DNA of 64,000 bases from Apostichopus japonicus (taxonomy: Eukaryota > Echinodermata > Holothuroidea > Aspidochirotida > Stichopodidae), in NCBI RefSeq assembly GCF_037975245.1, contig NC_092579.1, positions 30,403,666 through 30,467,665 on the forward strand, given 5' to 3'. This document shows positions 26,601-39,700 of the stretch, piece by piece (position 1 is the stretch's first letter; every line of letters begins with the position of its first letter). The position numbers and the translations under genes were made by a program. The notes under the pieces were generated by a model, which ran no database searches, had not been told where the DNA came from, and saw only the letters and a program-made list of their open reading frames with translations.

Positions 26601-27794
26601 TGCCAAGCAGTCATAGATATCCCTGGCTTTTGCAAGGGTATTGGTTGCATAATTACTAACAAATTTACATTTGATTATCTGACTGGTATATTATATATCA
26701 TCATGTTCATGATATCTGGAGATTGCTATAGACAAACACAGTATGCAACTTAAATTCAAATATGATTATTTTTTTTCCAGAGACTGTACATGAATGAGAT
26801 CAAAGAAGGAATGTTACTTCAACTAACTCAAGTTTGTGGTGTTTTTATTGTGTTTATGTTGGCTTGAAAATTCTTTTTGTTTTATGACCATCCCCCCCCC
26901 CCAAGAATTTGTCCCTCATTTTTTCATAAACTTTTTCATCGCTACCAGCAGTCATCCAGTCTAGTAGTCCAGTCATTGTGTTATGGATTTCAACATTTCA
27001 TATGGTGTTACTTTATCCTGGTTTGGATTTCTGAAACAATTTACAATAGCATTACAAGAACTTTGGTCTGTTCATGGTTGGGAGTGAGGAAGGTGATGGT
27101 TGAATGAATAAATCAAAAGTTACCAACAGGTGCAGCTGAATTAATAAAGAAATTGATTTTTCGATGGGGCAGGCCCTCCCTCCCTCTGCCACCCTCTTCA
27201 TTTTGGTCACAACGTTGCCTGAAACTACTGACATTTGCAAACGTTGAAGTACAGACATGCAAATACTGCACAATTTTCTTGATGCTAATGACATAATTTA
27301 ACCATCAACAGGTTCATGGATAGTGAACAGAAGTGAACAGAAGGCTTGGTACTATTTTTGACTGAGATATATTGGGTACCATGATTTTCAGATAATGTTC
27401 TCTCCCAGTTCATGGTACAGATCATTCAGAGGATTAAGGAATGGTCTTATTATTGCATCAGCTTTGAAAAACAAACAATCATCTAGAAATCATGCACCGG
27501 TGGTATTGCAGACCCAACTTAAGTAGTAATGTATGGTACGGTTTCAATTCGACTGCGATAGCTAATGTTTTGTATCATTTATTCAGACGACTTTGTTGTT
27601 TCCAACGCGTCATGAGCCGTTGAGCTCGTAAGTTAGCTCTGTAATACCACAATAACAAAGAACTTTCTCCAAGTCGTTTTCCTCGAGCAGTGAGTTAGCA
27701 TGCAAGCATGACAAGCACTTTAGCTACAGATGACAAATGCATTCCGATCATTCATGAAATACATTGTCAACGAGGACGAAAATAGAACGTGAAA
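20662..27794. other. RAB40 3'UTR and intergenic region
   Basis: No supported coding exon. The first part is RAB40 3'UTR of unknown length. The stretch contains a TIR element at 22384 and long C or G homopolymers near 24408, 26497 and 26890. A 114-codon open frame at 23194-23538 has no recognisable family. The last 200 bp before 27795 are richer in CpG and probably hold the DESI-PUL promoter. Confidence 0.6.
22384..22681. mobile_element. TIR element (MITE-like, about 300 bp)
   Basis: The left end AAGTGAACTTGAAGCAAACA followed by GGTGTGATGTCA is matched in inverted orientation by the right end GACATCACACCTATTTGCTT. The pair is related to the ends of the element at 37554. The interior is non-coding. 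Confidence 0.7.
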
Positions 27795-30700
27795 ATGGCG
27801 TCCACTGATGTTCTGCTGTTCGTGTACGATCTAAGTAAAGGCTTGGCGAAACAGCTGTCGTTGCCGTTAATTGGTAAGAGTTAATAGACAAAATAACTAC
27901 AGAATCTTTTATCTTGTACCCGAGAACGAGTACGAATTCTCTATTTCTTTTCTTTTACTAACTGATTATTCCCATACGAGACTATACAGTACTATTTACT
28001 ATACCTGTCTTCCACTGGGGTAGTGTATATGCCTAGGCCTACAGTATGTACTATCCACAATTCAGTAGGAATACCGTGGCCCTATGGGAGCACACATGAG
28101 AAAGGTCAATATCTGCAACTTGACTAAGGTATGCAGCATATAACATAGGCTAAGTATTGTTAATGTTAATGTGTTGGGATATGCCTACACTCCTTATAGG
28201 CCTAGTTAAACTTTCTCTGATCATTCATTGGCTATACTTATAAAGTATCCCCAGTTGAGAACATGTTCATATCTGTATTGTCGAGTACCACCAACAAATG
28301 GATAAATTTCTGATAAGATCCAGGCCAAAGGATATATTAGCACAAATATGTATGTAGCCTGTATTGGATTGTCAGTAAAATTGAGATGCTCAGAACACAA
28401 CTCTTGGCTTGTACGGGAGGATAGGTGACAGTTATGGTCTATCAGAGTTTCGTAGTTGTAAGTGTAAATTATCCTTCAATCATGTAATTTTGTTTCATAT
28501 TTGACCAGCTTGAATCAGAATTAATACTTAAATGGTCTTGTTTAAAGCACTAAGCAAGGTGACGTTTCCCAAACATTGTGCATGCACTATAAAGTTCTCT
28601 GTATGTTTTACTGGTGACATTTTCATGAACATACATTGAAATGTAATTGCTGATTTTCCATATAAAAACGTTAGCCATTCTTATATAGGTAGATTAGGTT
28701 AAAAGAGCATTAAAACAGAAGGCTATAAACAGAACAACATTCTTGAATACACATCAACTACAAGGTGTATCAATGTAAATACATATGTAATGAAAGAGTT
28801 GTGCAAAGTGAGAAAAGAAATTTTGTCACGTTGGATCATGAAAAATAAAGTTTGGGCGTAAAAAATGTATGTTTATACTTGATTTTGATGACATAAGGAT
28901 CTTATTCAGAGAAGGAAACTGCCATTTGTTAACCTTTTTACTTCTCACATTAAAGCATTGATGTTAGAGTAAAAGGACGTTTTTCTGTATTAATTTCACC
29001 AAGTGACATTAATTTGAAATTGGGAATGTTTTATCAAGGCTAAGTTTCCCCTTTAAGCAGTAATGAAGTATACACATCTGACAGTGAAAATTTCAGCAAA
29101 AATTACAAAAAATCTGGATTCTAATCAAGTAAATGTTTTTTCTCTAATCTCTGTTCAACTCCTCTGTGTCTGTTCGTAGGTAAGCAGTTAGATGGTATTT
29201 GGCACACAAGCATCGTCATCTTCAACAGGGAATACTTTTTTGGTGGCGGAGGAATCGAAAGCTGCAGACCTGTAAGTATTTGGCACAGGTGATGACTTTG
29301 GTAACCATGGAAACGAACTAGTTAATATTACTGGCTGAACCTTTATATTCCCTGATTGGTTGATGCTCATTGATCCATACAGTATAGACTACATAGATAA
29401 AACATGCTAAGGTCATGTATTGGTCCCAGTAGTTTAGCTTTGCGCTAACATTAGAAAATACTCACCTTTCTGAAGGTTCAGACATTCTACGTTATTCCCA
29501 GACATGGATGGAGGAAATGCTGATAGGGTAGCAGAAATAGAAATGTTGAAGTTTGGGGATGAGTGACCATTAGTAGACATTCTAGCATATTTGGGGTCAA
29601 TACTGGTGACCTTTAAATTTGATGACTTAATGAAATGGTTGATGTTATTGGTTGCTTTGTTATCTGTTGTACCTTCAAATATCAATATAATGATTGCCAG
29701 TTACAGTAGAGTACATTGATTTATATACTATGTTGTTACAAAATGCATGACAAAACATGGTTTTTAACAATATTTGAGGTTACATTTTGCCCTCAAAGCA
29801 CAACTGAGACACAAAGACTATAACTTTGATGAAGTATCAAAGACTTGATGAAGTACTGTATCAAGGTTTGTGGTGATGTTAGTGAGTAGAACCTCAGGGA
29901 ATAGTGTATGCAGTCTTGCATTGCAAAATGCTATGCAAATTTGGCAAATGGCTATACAAACTGTGCAAAGATGAATAGCAGGTTTTAAAAAAGGAAGCCA
30001 TAGAGTATTATAATAGACAAAGGTTGGAACCCTCAAAGTTGATACACAAAAGTTTGGGAACTAAATAATTCCCTGACCCTATGTCAACATTTAATTATGA
30101 CATGTGCAGGTTAGGAGACAGCTGTATGATATATATGGATTTGTAAACTATAACATAAATTAGATAAGTAGATATTTCATTGATATTCATGAGTGATGAT
30201 TATTATTATTCAATATATAATGTCCTATTGTCTTAACAGTGTGGAACAATCCTTGGAAAACCTGAAAAGACCATCCGCCTCGGAGAGACACAGGTGACCT
30301 ACGCCATCTTACTGGAATATCTCCATGAGCTTGGCGAAGAGAAATACACGTGGGTGAAAATTTGTTATAAATGTAACATCTCGCGCCCTCTTCCTCCCCC
30401 TACCTGCCTAACATCCCTATCGCCCACCCTACCCTTCCCCCAAATAGTTTCAATACCTTAAGAAGGATGGTTACTTTTCCAGATAAACAACACCCCCAAA
30501 ACACATCAACTATTAGCCCTTAGTCCTTCCCCCATTCCATCCTTTTCATTATCCATAAACTCTAGCTGTTATGCTTAATTGTTTTTCCAATGGTGTCCAG
30601 TCATTGACCATTACTACCAGATTTGTGTTACGCAAGAAATTGTGCTCAGAAAAATAATTTTGATCTTGGTAATCAAATTGATAAAATTTTCTCATTAACT

Positions 30701-33700
30701 GAAGATGGCATCCACCATATGTGTGTAATGACAAATTGAATAATTTTAGGGTCAAAGAGAAATGGGAATCAAGTGGCTTTGTGTCTGCATTGCCCTTAAA
30801 AGTTCCAACTACCTTGTGATGTTAAGTGTAACTTTTTGAATTTTTCCAGGATTGGTTACATAACATCATGAAGATTATTCAGTGATACATTTTTCTTTCC
30901 ACAGAGGAGAAAAGTACAATCTGTTTCAACACAACTGTAACACTTTCAGCAATGAAGTTGCGTCGTTCCTCACCGGTTCAAAGATCCCGGATTATGTGTC
31001 CACACTACCGCAAGAAGTCATGGACACGTGAGATTGGTTTAATACTGCTTTTTGAGTATTGTTTAATCTTTTTTAATATTTCTGTGTTTTAGGACAAATT
31101 TGGAAGCTTTAGTGATCATAATTTGGCAACAATGAATTAAAAATGTACATTGCGAATGGAGCAAGGAAGTCATTCCCTAAATTATTTGCCTCTGTATCAT
31201 TAAGAACTCAATTCTCTTGGTTTGATCATCTAGGATTTCAAAATGTCTCCTGATTTTAACTTGCGTATTATTTGCTGCAAACAAAAACAAACAAATTAGG
31301 AGAGTTATATTAAGGAATATATGTTAATACAACTTCAAAAAGCACACTAAACTAAAAACAAAAAACAAAACAAAAAACTAAACAAAAAACAAAACTAAAA
31401 ACAAAACAAAAAACAAAACAAAAAACAAAAAAACTAAACTAATTTCATGTTATATGTATGTTTGATTTGCAATTCCAAGTTAAATAGCTAGCTATTGAGG
31501 CATACAAGCATATATATTGTGTGTACCTGTTTGATTTCTACTTCCAAGTAACACACAATAGAGGTATATACCTAGGTGTTTAAGTCACTAGTTTCCTTTT
31601 TTCATGTTTATATAAATATATATATAAACCACAAATGCTTAAAAAATAGAAAAATAGAAATAGCATATACTTCATTATTTACTTTTGCATTTTCTTTTTG
31701 CAGAAACTAGAATAATGATCAATAGCCTGATCAGCACTTTCCATTTCACCTCAAAAGTTCTTGCAAAATTTGAGAGTGGTCACCTTGAGTTGGATTGACA
31801 GAATATTTCAACTCTCAGAAATCCTTTGCTCATTTCATTGTAAATAGATGTTGGTAAATAAACTCTAGTCCAGTTGGATAATTATAATCGAGATTACTTT
31901 TACCTAAGTTCTTGCAGTTGTATGATACCTTGGCTGTTTATATTCTAAATAATGTGCATTTCTCTTGCTCTCTCTCTCCTCGAAGCTCACTGAAACCATA
32001 AGTTACATTTTAAAGCATCTTATTTTGTTTATTGCAACAGGCCCATTGGAGCTATGCTTAAGAGTATCATGGACTCCATGACAGCTAACCCTATTGCTAA
32101 ACCAGGTGCCAATGCCTCTGAGAATGCTGCTATCAACGGTATCTCAAAGGGACAGAAAGAGGCGAGTGGATCCTCGAAAGAAGAAGAGGGAAGAGGGAAA
32201 GCATCAGAAGATGGTAACAAGTTTTGTTACATTGATCAAATTTGACAGACAATTTAATCTAATCTGGTATTGTCTTATTTCATATCTTACAAACTGTATT
32301 TCACCTTCTATCTGAGTGACCCAAGGACCTGGTGCAATGTTGCTCACGAAGTTGATGACAGTGCAAATAACCGATGAATTAGCCCTGACTGTTAATTGCA
32401 AATTATAGTGACTCTGCCCTGTAAACTTATATGCAAAGTAGGCTTGACCTTTGTGCTTCTGCTACAAGAAGTGTTGTGAGGCTTAGGCAAAGATTTTGTG
32501 TTCCTGTTTTGATAAGAAATAGAGTTTCTCCTGGTTGTTTAATGTTTTGTGACATTAAGACAAGTAGTAAAAGGAACATATGAACTGTGTTTTTTTTCAA
32601 TAGAATTTTGATCGCAAGAGACAAAAACTTGCAAACAGAACAAGCTGTTTTCACTCTGTTCTTGAACAAACAAACAGTGATCTATACTGACCAACAGAAA
32701 ACAAACACATCAAGTTGAGTTTATAAGGTTATCTGCAGAACTTGTTTCCTGTTCATTTTAATTTATTTCATTAATTGCTACCCTGTTTGTAGGTAAAGAC
32801 ACAGGAGGAGAAAATGCTGAAGAGTCTGGTGAAAACATAGAGGATGTTTTGATGGAGAGACTAAGGAAAGAGAAGATGCTGGAGAGATCCAGACTGGTCC
32901 TCTTTGAGGAGAGCAACGTGAGTCACTTTTGTCAAATTTGATTGGTTGTTACAGCTGTAGAACAGTGGCCTGTTAAGTTTACTTCCTGAACAAGGAAGCT
33001 TTTGTTATCTCATGCAAAAGTGCTGGAACAGGGTTGCCTGTGTTTCTGGGTTCGCATCTAGTGACTTACAGCTGGCTTCTGTTAATGTTCTTGGGAGGAT
33101 GTGCCCTATTTGCATATCCTACCATACATGTATGTAATACAGTGTGTGTGATTTAGCAGCAAGCATGTTAACAGTGTAGTATAATATATGCCAGTTTCTC
33201 TGATCTGATAAATGACACTAATAGAAAGAATAGAAGGGCCACAAAGTTTATTCCTCTGAAATGAAAAAATCCTGTTTTCTATGTTCAAATTCAGCAAAGT
33301 TCCATGATCAGTTTGCCTGATTTCTGTAAATTTGTTGTTTTCAGTTAGTTAAACCCCATGATCACTACTGTACAGTAGGCTACTATTTTAATAAGGTACA
33401 TAGCATAAGGACTCTTTTGAAATTTAACAGTATATTTGGAGAAGTCAAGGACAGTCTGAAATGAAGCTGTTTTTGTGATACGCATAGGGGAATGTTTTAG
33501 GCTTCTTTTGTATCAATGTAGGATCACACACTAAATAAATGTGTTGATACAGTATGTGAGTAAGCCATCAGTGACCTGACCTGGCTGGTTCATAAAAAAT
33601 AAGATTTTCATCATTCTGTTCTGCATAATATTTGGTTTTGATTCTGAATTGTAGGATTATTGTCAAAAATCTTATCAATTTGTACTTACAAAAGAAAACC

Positions 33701-36700
33701 TTTGAAAATCCCAAATACATTTTTTTTTTTTGGGGGGGGGGGGATTTTTTTATTACAGAAAATCAGTGACTTATATATAGAAGGTCATGACAGGCTGGCA
33801 TAAAATGCAGTAGATTAGGCATTACAAAATACAATTAAAACTTAGCCACCATTTTCACCAATGATTTAGTTAAGATATGCCTGCCTGTTTCGCTTGCACT
33901 ATTATATAACATGATATCCCTTCCTTTTTACCTTTCAAATTTCCCTATAAAGCCAGCGACATTGATCAGAATTCCATGGCAACATTCATAGCTGTCACCA
34001 TTGATTAGTTATGAGTGTGACTGCCAATTACAATGTTTCATATTTCTAATAATAGTAGCCTCATGTTGATCATTGTCTCTGAATATTTCAGCCTGTTGCC
34101 TGCGTGGAAGCAATCAAGACAAACCTTCCCAAAGGCCTCTTATCAGATGGAGAAATAACAGAGTTGGAGAACCTAGTACCGTGCCTCCTTGCCTCGGAAG
34201 ATGACATATATAAGCCATCAATAACACCTGCAGGGTTCCTGGTGTTAGGTATGTATGTATGATGGAAGGAAAGATCGTGCAAGGTTGATGTCCTGATTTA
34301 TAAACCCTTGTCTATTTGTTCCTGTGTTAGGTTTTGTAATGTAAATGGTATTGTAAAAGTCCATGTTCTATATAAATATCTATAAGATTGATAGAATGAA
34401 GCAGTTCATGAAAGTTCACTCTATCAGTAAACCCGATGTGGTATCAAGATATTGCAGTGGTCTTGGTTTCTTACTGTTATATGTATTTTGTGTATGAACA
34501 CCTTTAAAACTTTCAGGGTAGTATTTATTTATGCTCAGAATTTCTTACCCTTAATTTACTCTTACTTTTTAGTATTTGATAAATTTCAATTTTATCACTT
34601 ATCTCTGATCAACAGGTACATTTACTCAGTATGTAACATAGGATGTTAGTCTCTAATAAATTGATTGTTTCTGATCAACAGTTAGATTAAACAGTAATTA
34701 AGATGAGATTTTAGTATTTGATATATTGATTAATTGATTGTTTCTGATCAACAGTTGGATTACCCAGTAAATAAGATGGGATTCTAGTATTTGATATATT
34801 GATTAATTGATTGTTTCTGATCAACAGTTAGATTAACCAGTAAATAAGATGGGATTTTAGTATTTGATATATTGGTTAATTGATTGTTTCTGATCAACAG
34901 TTAGATTACCCAGTAAATAAGATGGGATTTTAGTATTTGATATATTGATTAATTGATTGTTTCTGATCAACAGTTAGATTATCCAGTAAATAAGATGGGA
35001 TTTTAGTATTTGATATATTGATTAATTGATTGTTTCTGATCAACAGTTAGATTATCCAGTAAATAAGATGGGATTTTAGTATTTGATATATTGGTTAATT
35101 GATTGTTTCTGATCAACAGTTAGATTACCCAGTAATTAAGATGAGATTTTAGTATTTGATATATTGATTAATTGATTGTTTCTGATCAACAGTTGGATTA
35201 CCCAGTAAATAAGATGGGATTCTAGTATTTGATATATTGATTAATTGATTGTTTCTGATCAACAGTTAAATTAACCAGTAAATAAGATGGGATTTTAGTA
35301 TTTGATATATTGATTAATTGATTGTTTCTGATCAACAGTTGGATTACCCAGTAAATAAGATGGGATTCTAGTATTTGATATATTGATTAATTGATTGTTT
35401 CTGATCAACAGTTAAATTAACCAGTAAATAAGATGGGATTTTAGTATTTGATATATTGATTAATTGATTGTTTCTGATCAACAGTTAGATTACCCAGTAA
35501 ATAAGATGGGATTTTAGTATTTGATATATTGATTAATTGATTGTTTCTGATCAACAGTTAGATTACCCAGTAAATAAGATGGGATTTTAGTATTTGATAT
35601 ATTGATTAATGGATTGTTTCTGATCAACAGTTGGATTACCCAGTAAATAAGATGGGATTTTAGTATTTGATATATTGGTTAACTGATTGTTTCTGATCAA
35701 CAGTTAGATTACCCAGTAAATAAGATGGGATTTTAGTATTTGATATATTGATTAATTGATTGTTTCTGATCAACAGTTGGATTACCCAGTAAATAAGATG
35801 GGATTCTAGTATTTGATATATTGATTAATTGATTGTTTCTGATCAACAGTTAAATTAACCAGTAAATAAGATGGGATTTTAGTATTTGATATATTGATTA
35901 ATTGATTGTTTCTGATCAACAGTTAGATTACCCAGTAAATAAGATGGGATTTTAGTATTTGATATATTGATTAATGGATTGTTTCTGATCAACAGTTGGA
36001 TTACCCAGTAAATAAGATGGGATTTTAGTATTTGATATATTGGTTAACTGATTGTTTCTGATCAACAGTTAGATTACCCAGTAAATAAGATGGGATTTTA
36101 GTATTTGATATATTGATTAATTGATTGTTTCTGATCAACAGTTAGATTACCCAGTAAATAAGATGGGATTTTAGTATTTGATATATTGATTAATTGATTG
36201 TTTCTGAGCAACAGTTAGATTACCCAGTAAATAAGATGGGATTTTAGTATTTGATATATTGATTAATTGATTGTTTCTGATCAACAGTTAGATTACCCAG
36301 TAAATAAGATGTGATTTTAGTATTTGATATATTGGTTAACTGATTGTTTCTGATCAACAGTTAGATTATCCAGTAAATAAGATGTGATTTTAGTATTTGA
36401 TATATTGATTAATTGATTGTTTCTGATCAACAGTTAGATTACCCAGTAAATAAGATGGGATTTTAGTATTTGATATATTGATTAATTGATTGTTTCTGAT
36501 CAACAGTTAGATTATCCAGTAAATAAGATGGGATTTTAGTATTTGATATATTGATTAATTGATTGTTTCTGATCAACAGTTAGATTACCCAGTAAATAAG
36601 ATGGGATTTTAGTATTTGATATATTGGTTAACTGATTGTTTCTGATCAACAGTTAGATTATCCAGTAAATAAGATGTGATTTTAGTATTTGATATATTGA

Positions 36701-39700
36701 TTAATTGATTGTTTCTGATCAACAGTTAGATTACCCGGTAAATAAGATTGAGATTTTATTATTTGATATATTGATTAATTGGTTAATTGATTGTTTCTGA
36801 TCAACAGGTAGATTACTCTGTACGGTAGATCTCCCTCATGAGTTGCTCCTCCCGTTAGTAGATCTACTTCAGCTCGTCTTCCTAGATCCAGAAATCATCA
36901 AAGAGCAAAAAGAGAACGACGACCACGCCATCATGACCTTTGTTTTCCTGCTTCAAACTTATTCTCTCGACGTTCAAGTGTCTATCTTCAGATTGGTACG
37001 TAGAAATTCTTGCTGGGAAGCGCATGTTTTGGTCCGATTATTTGGGAGGTTCAGGAGGGGTCGGGATATGGGGTGCGGGAGGGGGTATTATAGTGCTTAG
37101 TCACCTTTTTGTAGCTCGAAAGTTTGGAAAAGTAGACATGACGCAAAAGATTTGGAATTTTATTTGCATTAGTTTGTTATAAATATAATCTTGAAAAGTT
37201 AACTTAGCTACATTATTTACTGAATTATTGGCATAAGTTCCATAATGGTTGATTTACTTGTGTGTCCATTGTGATACTCTCATCACTTTGAATTTTTTTT
37301 TAAAACATTTCTACATTAGTAAATATTAATATTGTGTTCAGAACCCTGCAACAGAAGCATGACTCGTATTGTTAAAAATGTTTGTCTCTGTATTGAATCT
37401 CTCTGTAGTTTTAACGAAAAGGCTTACTATAGTCCAGAGGAATGTTTATTTTTGACTGACGACAGGAACAAATTGCAAAGCAGCCTGGTGAAAATTTGCA
37501 CTTGAAACAGAGTTTTCAAGATATTGATAATTGAAATTGTCGCAGTTTGAACCATAAGTGAACCCAAAATGAACAGTTGTGATGTCATTGTTGCACACCT
37601 TATTGCTTTGACCTTAGATTGGATTAGGTGCAAACGTAGCCAAAGGGAATGTCAAGATATTCCAGCAAAGGCAGTGTATACATTCTGAGATGCAAGAAGG
37701 AAATTACCATTTAAGTTTGAAGAAAAACATAAAATAAATTTACAGCCTGCTTCTATGAAATCACACTTGTTTGCTTCGAGTTCACTTATTCTGCAAAACA
37801 TGTCAAATACAAAATGATGTCATCTCCATCATGATCAGGTATGCAGGTAATGAATGCAAATTTTTGCCAGCATCTTTCATGTGTCTCTTTCATCTTTGAA
37901 ATATTAATTTTCATACTACTCTTTTATTGCCCAGGTATCTTTACTATAAACAGTACTATTATTTAGGGTTTCAACCATTAAGCTTCATTAAATTGATAAA
38001 CAAAATCTAAAACCTTAATGCTATAAAATGGAATAAACCATTATGACTTTATGCAATATTAGAGATGAGTTTTAAGTTTATTTGTTTGTTGTTTACCCCA
38101 TTTTACGGTTCTCAGAAAAGTAAACTTGTTTTCCTAGATGTAATATTAAGTGTTTAATGGACATTATGGCTTAGTGCTTATCAACTGGTTGTCCTTCCAA
38201 CAACCTCAATTTTAAGTTTGCTTGATGCCTGTAAGAAATTTCACCTTGGCCTACAGATCAACAATCCTTATGATCAAGTTGCTTAATAACTCTGATTTTG
38301 TTTCATTTTCAGTTATGCAATGCTTGTTCGACACGAAAGGGCAGTCTTTGGCTGAAGGCTGAGCAGCAGTGGGTGTGTCCCGTGGATGGACAACCCACTA
38401 GCAATATGCAACTCATGATCTCACTGATAGTATCCAGCCTCCTGAGCACGGTTCTCGATCTCATCATTGCGTCGGCAACACTCGTTTACAATATGACGAG
38501 ACACAACGTAAGCTTATGAATCAGCATTCTCTATTATTAAAAATCATACAAGGTTATGCAATGCCATTTCCTCCTTGTTAGAGTAGAAGCCACTCGATAG
38601 GCGCACTTTGAATGAAAATAATATCACAATGTTTATTTTATTTGGGAAATAATGGCAAAGTAAAGAGTTTTAGATAACTGTAATTTTACTGACTTATATT
38701 TTAGATCAATTTGACATCTTATTTGTGCAATAATATTTTATGATGCATAAAGTAGTTTACACAGAGGGTTGCCTAGCAACAATAAAAACAATGCAAGTTT
38801 TGAAGTTTTAAGTTTCCTCTGTTCTCATTCTGCTTCCCATTGCATATTTATTGTCAATAATAGAAGGATTTTCTTGTTGATAACAAAAAAATTAATTTAT
38901 ACAAGTTGATTATACCATGTAACCAAGGATAAGGGAGTAACATTTTTTGAACATTTAAGAGGAATAAGGTGCTACATGGTCTCTATTATCTTCATATTAT
39001 CATGCCTTGAAACTTAGGCTACTAACTGGCTAAATGCTGGTGATTTTGTCGTTTGCCAGTAGACAAAAAAATGCACTGGCGTTTGTCTTCCAATATAGAC
39101 ACATGTTGCTTTTGTAATTAGTTAAGGAAAGTGCCAGTGCCGATTTAAGTTTAGCGAGGAGCTTTTTAGACCATTGCATTTTTTGGCTAGTAGCTAAATT
39201 GTGAAGTTGTAGGTCTTGTTTTTATATATATACTAAGTGACAAACTTAAAAAAACATTATATGGCTTTCATTATTAAAGCAAAAATGAACCTCAAATAAT
39301 ATCTATGATGTTTTTCCAATGCCCTGTGTGGTTTGAATTTTTGAAAGCTAAATATCCTTGATATAGAAAAGAGAAGAAAAACTTAAAAGCCTTTGCTCAC
39401 TGTATGATTACTTCCTTGAATATCATGTTGTAAATATTCTCTTCTGAAGTCATGCATATTGTAAGAGACAGCATTTCAAATTAGCTCTGTAAGTCAGTCC
39501 ATTTGTGACAAACAACTGAATTTAAGTTTGTTTAAACTTCTTGCCATTTCTCGACTGTCGATTCACTAATGGACCATTAGTTCTTTTCATCTGTCATTAC
39601 ATCCTCTCTTATGCCTCTCCATTTGTTTATGACATTCACCGAAATATGATCTTTTATTCTTATCAATCATATTCATGCATGAAAGAATCACAGTACTGAT

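Noticed and set aside
34600-36807. CRISPR-like regular array
   Set aside because: Units are identical end to end with no unique spacers, and the array sits in an intron of an animal gene; it is a minisatellite.
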